Below, one piece after another: positions 34,637 to 45,800 of a DNA stretch of 64,000 nt (positions within the stretch are counted from its first letter, which is position 1; each line of letters opens with the position of its first letter). The position numbers and the translations under genes were made by a program. The notes under the pieces were generated by a model, which was given only the letters and a program-made list of their open reading frames with translations, was not told where the DNA came from and searched no databases. This stretch comes from Oscheius onirici (Eukaryota; Nematoda; Chromadorea; Rhabditida; Rhabditidae): NCBI GenBank assembly GCA_932521025.1, contig OW051468.1:4650064-4714063 (forward strand), written 5' to 3'.

Positions 34637-35467
34637 TTACTTGATGAGACTCAAAAACTCTTCCCTCGTCTTCGGGTCGTCTCGAAACACTCCCAACATA
34701 CACGACGTCTGAGTTTGGGCGTTGATTTTCTGTACTCCTCGCATGACCATACACATGTGTCTGAATACAATTATTCAGATTTAAAAGAAGAGAACTGACG
34801 AAGCCTCGATTACAACAGCTACTCCAGTAGGTTGAACAGCCTGAATCATTGCTGTCGCAATTTGTTTGGTCATCCTCTCTTGGACTTGAAGTCGACGGCT
34901 GAACATTTCTACGATTCGAGCCAGCTTCGAGAGCCCGAGAACCTTTTTGTTCGGAATGTAGCCGATGTGAACCTAGACATTTGAAATGTGCTGGAAATGA
35001 GCAAACCTTTCCCATAAAGGGAACCAGATGGTGTTCACACAGAGAGAACATTTCGATGTCCTTCACAATGACCATCTCATCGTGATCTTCATCGAAGACG
35101 GCATCGTTCAAAATTTCTAAAACAGTTGTTTTGTATTAACTCTACTCACTGTCTAGCTGATCGTCATATCCTTTTGTGAAGGCCAACATGGCCTTTGCCG
35201 CTCTTTCTGGAGTCTTCTGTAGCCCTTGCCGATTGCAATCTTCTCCCAGGTGTGAGATAATTGAAGCATAGCACTGAACGAAGTTCTACATTTGTGGAAA
35301 AAACTAACCTTGGACATGTGGTCGATATTACTCAGTTTTTCTTCTACACTTGCCTACAATTCAACAGTTTTTGTTCAGCTAGCTGAACCTACCTTGATTT
35401 CAGCCGTAATCTCTTCCGACTCTTGTCTGCTATCTTGATCGGACTGGAATCCACTCTCTGCTTCCAT
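34637..35467 (-). CDS. cat-4: GTP cyclohydrolase I
   Basis: First and rate-limiting enzyme of tetrahydrobiopterin synthesis: GTP to dihydroneopterin triphosphate. It supplies the cofactor for aromatic amino-acid hydroxylases (dopamine, serotonin). Exons are 35393-35467, 35309-35353, 35150-35285, 35007-35116, 34800-34972 and 34637-34760, all in frame, 220 residues. Active-site and zinc motifs are intact: [14 protein letters not shown] (Cys and His ligands), [32 protein letters not shown], and [10 protein letters not shown] (second zinc Cys). It ends [13 protein letters not shown]. The short regulatory N-terminus ([20 protein letters not shown]) is acidic. Length and gene structure agree with the nematode CAT-4 enzyme. 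Confidence 0.95.
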
Positions 35468-36127
35468 ATTTCTGGGAAGAATATAATGGAAATAGAAGAA
35501 AGGAAGCCGGGATATTGATGAGAGTAGGAAGCTGCCAAGAGAATGGCAAAACAGGCTGTCTCTTCACGTGACTTCAGACTGATAAGACTAGTTTTAACCA
35601 GCAGTGTTTGTAACAGGTGGTTATGCGAGAGACACGAGTTGTTGGGAATTAGGTGGAACGTGGGAACCTCCTAATAGTGGTCGCCGTGCAAACAAAGACG
35701 TTCGACCAATTAGGCCGGTCTTTCGGCTTCATTGACAAAACTGTTTTCGAAAAACTACGCCACTGAAAGGTCGCCTCTGAGATCAGTTAAAAGTACAGAA
35801 ATGACCAGACATGTTTGTTCTCTCAACAAGGAGCCATGTCAACCTGCTGATGAGTTGGACACCGACCATGACGGGTTTGCGTCTCCATCAAGGGAAGGAA
35901 GTATACTGGCTCTGCTCATATACCACTTCCATTTTATGTACAATTTCAATTACCGCTCTTCTTCGCGTCTCTTTTCCTATAGTCTGAGAAAGACCCAGCT
36001 TTTTTTGTACGGGTAAACAAGCCGAGAACGACCTAGCAGGACTGACTCATGCTCATGCTAAATCGGATCAAACTGGCCTCAGAAGATACATCACCAACAT
36101 CATCACAGTCTGTCGAGAGCATAAAAA

Positions 36128-36362
36128 TGCACCAGCCGGCTTCGCCGCCAGTCGGCGGCTTTTTTACTTGTTTTCTTCTTAACTTCTGATCCCTTCCCCA
36201 GTCAACCGATCCCTTCTGATCCTGTCACGTCTTCTTTCTTCCCTAATCAATCGGACCTTTTTCATTCTTTCCCGAGGTTCTCATCCTCTCCTAAAGAACC
36301 GATACGAAGTTTTCTATTTTCCGGCTATCCGATCCCTTCTAATCCCCTAGCGGTTACCCTGA
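36128..36362. repeat. Dispersed repeat with cttcgccgcc hairpin, copy 1
   Basis: Begins ccagccggcttcgccgcc and runs through ttctgatcccttccccagtc, caatcggacctttttcattc and ccggctatccgatcccttct. The same order recurs at 63663-64000 directly after repeat copy C, so the two may be halves of one long element. Between GTP cyclohydrolase I and this repeat (35468-36127) I see no supported gene. Confidence 0.75.
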
Positions 36363-36399
36363 CTCTATTTCCTACTCAAAACAATTTTGCAAAAATATT

Positions 36400-36472
36400 T
36401 GGCGATGAGAGGAATCGAACCCGGGTCGTCTGGGTAACAGCGGCGACTCTTAAACCGATTGACGATCATCTC
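36400..36472 (-). other. tRNA-like sequence (probable tRNA pseudogene or SINE piece)
   Basis: Read on the minus strand it has an A-box-like gtcaatcggtttaaga, a central cgctgttacc resembling an Asn anticodon arm, and an intact B-box gggttcgattcc. The acceptor stem pairs over only about five bases (gatga/tcatc) and the T-stem does not close, so a functional tRNA is unlikely. Confidence 0.4.
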
Positions 36473-36932
36473 AATCTGCTGAATCTTCGTTGTTCTGTGA
36501 TCATTTTGTGGTCGATTTTTTTGTCTGAAAGTTGCACAGTGACACAATAAAATTATACCTTCGAATGACTTTCTCAAGGTTCTGGATAATTTCTTCTTTG
36601 CTAGGCCGCGATGCACAACATCGCGAATCTGGATTACCTTTTCTTCATGTTGGAAAATTCCCTGCGGCCTGCGGCACTTTTGAGACAGATATTCTCTCAC
36701 ATTTTCCAACACGAAAAAAAGGTTATCCAGCTTCGCGATGTTCTGCAAAGTTGTAGTTTTTGATCTCCTCTACAAGATTGTGGAAAAAACTGAAAACGAC
36801 TCAAAAAGTCAAAACAAGCTGGGTAAGCGCTCAAACCTTAGATAAACAGTGGAAAAGGATAATAATAGCTCACTTACACTATATTTATCATTTGCCCTTC
36901 TTTACGGAGCGATTTGAAGTGAAAAACCTAGT

Positions 36933-36983
36933 GGTTACTTTATCCCCCCGCGCTGAATGGCCACGGGTGGGGATAAAGTAACC
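36933..36983. repeat. Stem-loop with perfect 15-nt arms
   Basis: ggttactttatcccc at 36933-36947 and its exact complement at 36969-36983, loop 21 nt. The surrounding 36480-37245 region contains no gene I can support. Confidence 0.7.
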
Positions 36984-37245
36984 TCCCCCATCTAGGCCCA
37001 CTTATCAGTGTATCAGTGGAAAGCACAAAGTTCAGCTACTAGTCAAGTTCTTATAAGTCATTCGAAAAATAAGCAATATAGTTTACATAAACCACGAATC
37101 TGTGATTGTAAATGACTTTTTTCTACTGTGAAAGACGAAGACAGGCCTTTCAATCACTCGAGAACAGTTTTTTTGGCTTCTCCGTCAATGCCACCTAATG
37201 AACTTGAACACTTGCCCGTAAATGTCTTACACCAAAGCAGCCACA

Positions 37246-37561
37246 ATGAAGCTCGTCCACGCTTGCATTCTATTTTCGCTGGTTGGTTCAGTACTTTTAA
37301 AGCTCCACGATGGTTCAATTCCAGATCGTTGTTTCCTCAGCTAATGAGGATATGCGTCCTCAGTTCTGTGACAACACTTGTGTTCAAGTTGTTCCTCGTC
37401 CTCAGCCACCCAAATCTGTAACTCCCGCCGAAATAAAGAAGGCAAACGATGCACAGGAGAGATTCCGAAAGTGCACAAACAGATGCAGTGATCTGTATTC
37501 GTATACTGACGAGAAGAAGAACGCCAAGATACTCGATTTCATCAAAAAGAGCAACTTTTGA
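37246..37561 (+). CDS. Small secreted four-cysteine peptide
   Basis: Two exons, 37246-37285 and 37341-37561, join in frame to 86 residues. The signal peptide MKLVHACILFSLVA is followed by a mature part NEDMRPQFCDNTCVQVVPRP, a proline-rich turn, and a charged helix with FRKCTNRCSDLYSYTD, ending IKKSNF. The mature part has four cysteines in two CxxxC pairs, as in small disulfide-stapled helical hairpins. The polyadenylation signal AATAAA overlaps the stop codon (ttttgaataaag). Secreted or excretory product of unknown function. Confidence 0.65.
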
Positions 37562-39075
37562 ATAAAGTTATCGTTCCTGTCATCAACCGCAATTGTATTG
37601 TTACTCCCCCTGTCATTCGCTTCCACAGACTCTCTTCGCAAAGTATTTGCAACGCAGCTTTTCAATTTCTAAAAGTCGCACTTTCGACTTGTCAAGACTT
37701 AACTGTAAAAAGCACGTAGTCAGAACTCCACTTCAGCTTCATTTCTCCTTCTGTGCGGATGTCCTTTTTTTCTACCAATTCAGGTGTTTCTACTTTTTTA
37801 TATTTTGACAGTACACTAGACACTAACAATCAGACATTGCGAACAGTGGCACCACAGACACTTGCGTTCTTTTTTGAAAGTAGAGACGGCAATGTGACTG
37901 TCAGTTGTGAATCCGCCACAACTGACAGCCTTCGAAAGAAGGTGTCATGCTCGGTCTTCCCGGTTCTTTGGGCATCTCCTTGAATCCACAGCGGTGTTTG
38001 GTATAGTTCTTGGAGACCACTAGGGAAGACTGATAATTCTCTTCTTTGCGCTTGAAATACTGACAGACTGATTCAAAGACACTGACAGACATAGACAGCA
38101 CAGTATTCCACGATGTTCTGGTCTTTCTCTCGTTTTCAGAAATCAGGTCTGAAGAATGCTCGGAATTAACAACCATTTATACGTATGAACTAGTGAAGGT
38201 TTCGGACCAAAGACTTTATATTTTTATGATGTCCAATTTTCAGTACAGATTTCCGGTGATAACCAAGGATCTGAGGCAATACAGTCTATGTATGTTCTGG
38301 AAGTACATGTTTCGAATAGGAATATCACAAACGGATCATGCTGCTTGTTGGAACTCTGGACTAACTGAACATGCAGGAGAGGCTGAGCTACAAGCCAAAT
38401 AAAAAGCAGTGGAAATATTCAGATTTGTCAATTTTTCAGGGAATTTGACAAGTCGAGGATTATCCGTTATTTCCCAAGTACCTTTTTCTATGCTCTCAAC
38501 AGGTTTCCTGTGCTATTTCAGACTCAGCTTTATCGTCTAGTCGATTAAGATGCTGAACCACGATTAGACTGCCACTAATACACACCTGGTCGTTACTGTT
38601 TGCCTTCGAGAGGACAGAAGGTCTCTCTCAGGAGCGGCAAGAGCCCTTCTTGCGATCGTATTACGCTCATTAATCAGGCGTAAATCATAACTTGACCCCA
38701 TTGGGCGAGCATAAACACAATATCTCATGAAGGGGCATATGGCTCATGGCTAAGCCTGTCGTCTCCTTTGTCTCCCCTTCATCCCGTCTGATTACTTGAG
38801 TCCGCTCTCCCTTTCTTTTGTCCTCTCCGTATTTCATCCATCCAACCTCTCATTTCCACCAACTTTCTCCTACCTCCCGACTATTTATGTTACCTCCAAT
38901 TAATTCCGAAGGCGACCTCCAAACTTTACGCCACAAAAGCACCGCGGGTGATCCCTCTTCTTCCGATCTTCTCTTTGCGTCTTTCCCTCCTTTCTCAGGT
39001 AACGTAATAAAGAGCCGACTAATGACTTCTTCCCTTCAAAAACTCCCTAATTGCTTTTTCAGGACAAATGGTCTG

Positions 39076-40367
39076 ATGTGGAAGCAGAGTGTCCCATGGC
39101 TGGCCCTTTTGGCCAGTCTATTCGTCATGTACTTCCAACGAAAAACCATCAATCTTTTACAGGTAAATTTGACTATTCTATTAGTATTCGTTGCGTTCTG
39201 AGGTATATTCAACAGTTTTCCAATTAAGTCCAAAATGACATTTGAACTCGAATTTTAGAGTCAATCTCTGGTCCAAACTAGGTCCAAACGCTCTATTGAG
39301 GACAACTCTCTCTATGTTCCCGTCTTTGCTCAGATATCAGTAAGACACATGCGTTTCCAAAGAACATTTCTTCAGCGCAAAGCAATGAAGAGACTGTGTC
39401 GCCAGCAGAGTAGAAGAAACGTAAAACCGAATCTTGTCACCACAACCGAACCGCCGGTCATTTACAGAAAGAGTAACTGTGGTTAATTTTCCTAAAGCGG
39501 ATTTTCTTAGAATGCAACGGGGACGTGACTTTCGGCTCAGTTCGTCAAATTGGAAAGAGACCACATACTGTTGGTTCGGTTATGAAAGATGGAGAGCAAT
39601 GGTACGTGACGGAATACCATCTTGGCTACAGTATTCTGCAGTTTGTCACCTCGAAGGTATACTGTATCTTTTTTTCCAAAAACAATCGCCAAGAATCTGA
39701 ACAACTCTCTGCCTCACGAGGTCTACACTCTTCCGTACGCATTCCAAGGAACAGACATGGCCGTTTTGAACGGGACAATCTTCTTCAACAGTGCCGACGA
39801 TCTCGTAGCCTACAATTTCCAGACTGGATCCGTCAATCAGGACAAATTGCCTCTTTCCAAAGTAAGGATTTCCTCCGACCGCAGTATTTGTTTAGCTACC
39901 TTTATACAATTCGTCATCTTCCGTTGTTGATATCCAGATTGAAGAACACGGCTTGTGGGTTATTTTCCGACGAACGGGAGAGAAAAGTCTGACTGTTAGA
40001 CGGATGGTTCCTTCCACCTTGAAGGTTTGGTATCACTTTGCCTTCACATGATTCAATCTGTAGGTTGTAACCGCCTGGCAACTTCAAGATTTTGACTCGA
40101 CTGCTTGGTGCAACGCGTTTGTTCGCTGCGGAATACTGTATTCTGTTCGTTGCTCAAGAGATGGACTCAAAATACAGCCAGTCTACGACTTTTACCAGAA
40201 TCTACAGATCGTTGGTCGCGTCGACTCTTTTCCAGGTATCCTCAGCCATTTTCTAAACATACAGTCATTCAGAGATCCACGAAGTGTCCAGCGTTCAGTA
40301 CGACCCAAAGTCTCGTCAAATCGTCCTCTTCTCCGTCGGCAAAATCCTCTCTATTCAAACCCTATAA
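39076..40367 (+). CDS. Olfactomedin-domain type II membrane protein, UNC-122/gliomedin-like
   Basis: Exon 1 (39076-39162) encodes MWKQSVPWLALLASLFVMYF, a signal anchor. A short exon follows with RSKRSIEDN (furin-type site), then a linker and CNGDVTFGSVRQIGK, which opens the olfactomedin domain. Domain landmarks are DGEQWYVTEYHLGYSILQF, YTLPYAFQGTDMAVLNGTIF, LVAYNFQTGSVNQDKLPL, EEHGLWVIFRR, TAWCNAFVRCGILYSV and VSSVQYDPKSRQIVLFSVGK. The stop is 40365-40367, with AATAAA right after. In nematodes the known member (UNC-122) also has collagen repeats; none is visible here. The preceding 37562-39075 holds no gene I can support. The K2P channel starts 95 bp downstream. Confidence 0.85.
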
Positions 40368-40461
40368 TTTGCTAATAAATAAAGCTTTCTTCTTCCAATT
40401 AGTCCTTTCTCATTCAGCTAATCCTCACTCTTTTGGCCGCCAGCTGAGTCCAGAGGAAACG

Positions 40462-42691
40462 ATGTCCGACGCTGAAAAAGACCAGGCCGAAGGCTCGTCT
40501 TCTCTTCCTGTAGATCGCGAAAAATGGAGAAAGGTATGACCACATTTGGGCAAGAACAATCTAATTTTGAGGGTGCCAAAATGGTTCTGCCCCATGCGGG
40601 TCTTTATCTTTTTCTTTTCATTTATCTTCTAGTCGGCGCTTGGATTTTTCAAAAATTGGAATACGAGGCAGACCGAAAGCTTCAGAAGGCCAAGATCAGC
40701 CGAGTCAAAGAGGTTTGTTTCAATCTTTTCCTTCAGATTGGTTTCAATTTCTAGGTCTACAAAGAGATAGCTGACGAGATCAAGTCAATGGCATCGAGCG
40801 ATGCTGCTTGGGAGAAGGGAAAAGACGGTTTGTTCCAGGAACTCTCAAAGTCTGAGCCACACAAACTTGATCAAATTTTGTTTAGACTATCTTCAGCTCA
40901 CGAGAACAGAGTATTCACAATTGATTCGAACTTTGACAGCAACGATGCTCTACAACCCAGATGGACCAAGAGTGGATGTCTTCTTTATGCGCTCAGCATT
41001 CTGGTTTCTACTCTTTTAGAATCAATGAGAATAAATTTAGACAACCACAGGCTATTCTTACGCTGTTCCAGTGACTCCATTCGGACAATATATTGCCATT
41101 GCTTACGGTCTCCTCGGAATTCCAATGATGGTCTTGGCTGCCGTCGACATCGGTCGCTTTCTTTCCCACATCGTGCTCGAAGCGTATTCCAAGGTTTTCT
41201 TTGACAATTCAGAAGAAAATACTGGCTCAGTACAAATCACTGTCTCTTTGGGAGAAATTCTCTCAATCTTTCGTTATCGAGAGATTCACAGTCTTTCTTC
41301 GTCGAAGATACAGTCCCACCAGGACAGATGACGATCTTCAAAGTCATGGGATCAGTGGGTTTTATTCGATTCCGTGAAGATATTATCCTCAGGGATAGAG
41401 GAGCCAGGCGTTGAAGAAGAAGAAAAACCACTGGAAGAACCCTCGAAACGTCTCCCGCTCAGTATAAACGCCTCCATTCTGCTGGTTAGTTTCACTCTAA
41501 ACTGCTACAAGTAGGCCAACAGGCCGACCTGACCTGTGTTAACTGGCCGCTAGTCGAGCATCTTATTCCCTTGCGAACTTTCTCTTACAATAAGCGCACT
41601 TCCATTCAGTGCCAGAGCGCGCAACTTGCCGCCTGATGTGAGACTTTTCCGCTTTGCTCGAGCCGAAGCTACGTACGGACGGACATAGTTCTACTTTAAA
41701 ATAATAGATTGTTTGTTCACCACCGTAATCTAATAGATTTTTCCAGTTTGATCCTATATTGCATATTGGATGCTCCGCACCAGATATAAGCAGTTCAACT
41801 GTTTGACTGACAGTAGTGAAGATAAATCGATGTAAATCGGTCTCAAAGCGAAAAGCTATCGAATTCAGTCTAAAAACTAGTACGTTCTTTAAGGTTTTCT
41901 GCATGATGGGAGGACTGATGTACATAGCGGCCGGTGGAAAGGCCACCTTTATTGAAGCTTTCTTCGTGACTTTCAATCTCGTGGCCAACTTGACTATGAG
42001 CGAGATGCCAAACGATCTGAACCACGTTTTGACGCTGATCTACATTTTTGTTTTCGTCACTTTTGGCAGGTTTTTTCTTCAAAAAAGAGTACGGTAGTCT
42101 TTCCAGGAGTGGCTGTTCTGTCAATGTGTGCCGAGCTGGCAGCATTCGAGTTGAAAGAAATCTTCCTCAAGATTCATTACTTTGGAAGAAAGATCAACTT
42201 TAAGCGGAAGAAGAAGGATCAAATGGAGGTAAAGGAAGGTGTCTTCGAACAAAACTTGTTCAGGTGGAAGTGAAAGAGCTGCTGAAGATCATTGAAGAGA
42301 TTCGTAGAAGATATCCCGAGAAGGATCAGATAACCCCTTACGACATTCTTCAGTTTATGCACGAACAACAACAGAAACCATCTCTTTCCGAAAGACGAGA
42401 TACCATAGCATTTATGCCTCAAACGATGGAGATTCTTCGATTTGCAGACGAACAGGACATGGAGGAGAGAAGTACTAGTCGGTTGGAAGAGGTCCCTCTG
42501 TTTGATGATGGGTAGATGTGTTTGAAGAAAACGGATAACCGAATGACTTTAGAACAACGAACAAGAAGACCGGAAGAAAAGTCGACATCCTGCAGTTCAC
42601 TGACGATGACGACGTGGAAAGACGCGTTTATCAGGAGATGAGAAAGTACACCAGAGAGTTCAAGACGACTGTCAAAGTCTACCAAACGTAG
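40462..42691 (+). CDS. Two-pore-domain (TWK/K2P) potassium channel with altered filters
   Basis: Four-transmembrane, two-pore channel subunit starting MSDAEKDQAEGSSS. M1 is LYLFLFIYLLVGAWIFQKLE. A long extracellular loop leads to WTKSGCLLYALSIL, and after a 37-nt intron (exon from 41041) to TTTGYSYAVPVTPFGQ, pore 1. M2 is IAIAYGLLGIPMMVLAAVDI. M3 (SINASILLVFCMMGGLMYIA) spans a 400-bp intron. Pore 2 reads TFIEAFFVTFNLVANLTMSE, then M4 LTLIYIFVFVTFGVAVLSM. The tail is charged and ends TTVKVYQT. Canonical K2P filters are T(I/V)G(Y/F)G twice; here the first is TTGYS and the second has no GYG/GFG at all. Fold and order of segments are otherwise typical, so it may be a silent or regulatory subunit, or have changed selectivity. 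Confidence 0.88.
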
Positions 42692-42845
42692 TGTAACTCA
42701 TTTTGTGTTCAGTGTCTATTGATGAACAGTAAATTTACGGCAAATATAATTCAAACTTGTCTCTACCGTAGCAAAACTTGATGAACATTTATTTTCCGTG
42801 ATGATAGAGTACCTGTTTGACATTATATCGACAAAATGATGCAGA

Positions 42846-45800
42846 TCATAGAATACCCGAGTTGGAGGCGATTCTGGCGAAAAACCTCGGTAATAGGGAG
42901 ACAATAACAATGATGAGTTGACAGAACCAGAACCTCGAATCTTCCGAAGTTTCAACAGCCACTCCCGTCGGTGTGTCCGGAACCATTCCGGTTATACTCA
43001 TCCAGCTGACGATGAAAAAGTATCCGAAATGGACGAAGAAGAAAAAGGCAAAGATGGAAATGAGCAGTGTTGTCCAGCAACGAACTTCCAAAGCCAGATG
43101 GAGGCAGTTGACCATCATCATTCCAGTGGCCATATAGTAGCCGAAGGTCCAGATTCCGCACTCGGAATAGGTCAGAGTCTGGAAATTGAATATGATCCAG
43201 TGAACTTCTGAAATTCATACCATGTGACAGATGAAGTAAACGACTCCGGCCTGCCAGATTCCGTCACAGACGTTGAGAAGAAAGAGTCCATTTGTGTAAA
43301 GAGTTCCCAAGATTCCAGAATGATACTTTTCTGGCGAACGTAGCAGAATATCCATCTCATAATCTTGATCCAAAACTCCCACAACTATGGGTTGAACAGC
43401 TGTGAAGATTATGGGATAGAGAACGGAATAGGTCGGATCAATAGTGAAGGCTCCGGAATAGCCATCAAAGAATTGATAGAAGAAAAGAATGAAGACACAG
43501 TTCTAAAATGATAAAGTTTAAGATTTGTGGTAGATTACTGTATTCTTGTACAAGAAGTATAGGAAGCTGAGAGCCAGTCGATCATAACACCAATGTCCGT
43601 GAACGAGGAGAAGTTTTCGGAGAAAACGGAATCGTGAGATGGCATAGTCACAAGCCATGACAGCCTGCATTCCTTCCTTTCCCTTGATCCCTATTCCCAC
43701 ATGAGCAGCTTGAATCATTGGAACGTCATTGGCTCCGTCGCCTATCGCTAACACTTTACCCTAAAACCGAATATAGATAATTAGTAAATAATACCTTGAG
43801 AAACTGTTGGACAGTCTTCACTACGGAAGCCTTGTCGGAAGGAGTCATTCTGTAGCAGAGAACACTGCTGGATCTAAATCATCAATTTAGCGTCTTCTTG
43901 ATAAGCACCAGAGGGAATGGCCAAAAAAATTCCCGCGGGAATCCGCGGGAATGTTTAGTCTCAAAATTTTTTCCCGCGTCCCGCGGGAGGGAATCCCGTG
44001 CCCACTTTCATTCCCGCGTTCCCGCGGGAATATTCCCCTAAAAAGCAGTTTTTCCCGCAGGAATGACGGGAATCGCGGGAATTTTTCAAAAACGCAAATT
44101 TCGCTTATTTTCGTCGGATTTTCGTTATGCAACTAATTTTCGCGCTGATTTTCAACAAGCTAATAGTCAAAAGGGCAGTTCTACGCCGATGGCAGAAAAA
44201 ATAAGCCATGTTTTGAAGAAAAAGTTGGTCCTTCCTTGATTTTTGCCGACGAAAAACTTTAAAATGGCAAGAAAAAAAGTCCGAATTTTTCCGCGAAAAA
44301 AAAATATTCCTGCGGGACGCGGGAAGGGAATCCCGTGACCATTTTCATTCCCGCGTTCCCGCGGGAATTTCAATCCCGCACATCTCTGATAAGCACTCAC
44401 TTTTCTAGAATCTTGATCATAGTCTCATTTCCCTCCTGTACCAATTCCAGAGCCTTGGTAGAGAGCACCAGACTGTATCCTTTGGAGTCGCTTTGAACTA
44501 CATCTTCTGGTCCGTTTACTCTCATGACGGGAGTCCATTCACTGAAGAGACCAGAAGCTCTGGCAATATTCTCAGCCGTCTCCAGTTTGTCTCCCGTCAG
44601 AACCCAGACTTGTATTCCAGCATCTCTCATCGAAATTATGGTCTTTTCCACCCCGTCCTGAAGTCTGTCTTCGATTCCAGTCACTCCCAAGAGAGTCAGG
44701 TTCTTCTCGTACTCATCCGCCTTGTCTGACAACATGTCCTCTCGGTCCTCTGTTGTAATCATTTGTGCTTGTCTGGAACGGAGAATGAGCAAAGTAGGAA
44801 AGACTCACTGGTAGCTGGTTCGGAGCTCTCTGAACTCGTCTAAAGACATTTGCCTCATTCCAAACATCAGCGTCCTCAAGCCTCTGCAAGCGTAGCTGTG
44901 CAGATGCTCTTCCAGAATGGCTATATGTTCATTGGACCCTTCGACAATTCTTGGCAACATGGACGCATCGGCTCCTTTCGTATACATGGTCAGAGATTTC
45001 CCGGTTTGAATGATCACACTCATTCTCTTCCTCTTCGAGTCAAACGGAAGCACCAGCTTGATTGGAATTCTGTAACAGGATCAATAGAAAGTCGAAAAGT
45101 AGACTGACTTCTTTCTTGCCCCATCGGGTCGACTGATTGTCACATGTGTCCCTGCTCTGTCTTCCAGACGAAACTGATACAGCTCTGCTCCTGGAAAAAG
45201 TTGTCTTCAAGTTGTTCTGGTATTTATACCCTGGATCAGAGCCAGTTCGTCAGGCGACTCTGCCTCATAAGAACAAAAATTGTCCGGGAAATCGAACGTC
45301 TTGTAATTGTCGGCTCCAGGTGACCAACTGAAATCATCATGAGCAGAACATTTGTGACTCACATAGATTTTATGGGTGTGGAGATGGGTCTGATAACGGT
45401 CTTCTTGAAATTGTAGGCTACGGATCTCATTGAGGAGGAGACTCTCGAGACGACTGAACTCACGGGATTCGAGTCGACTGGACTGTCGTCCCGATACTGT
45501 CCGACCCCTATTACTGTGCTCACTACAGTATCGTCGTCTTCGGAATCACAAGAGTCTGCACGGAGTTCTAGTCTTCTAAAGCGAAGATCAAAAGATTGAT
45601 AAGACACCCACGTTTGGACCCTCGGATCGTTCTTCATTTCCTGCTGTTTGTCGAGGAACTGAGTCATCGAAAGGTCGTAGAATGACGAATTGGCGATTGT
45701 GTAGATGCCCTCCTGATAGTGGCCGATCTAGTCAAAAGAAAATTTTTTCGAAAAAGAAAAGCACCTCGATAGCATCCTTATGCGGTTTTTTGTTCACCAC

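Noticed and set aside
36400-36472. Functional tRNA gene
   Set aside because: B-box is good, but acceptor and T stems do not pair, so listed only as tRNA-like.
41560-41710. C2H2-finger-like fragment (EWKCAYCKRKFARE) on the minus strand in a K2P intron
   Set aside because: Only one half-finger with a stop directly after; no flanking exons. At best a relic.
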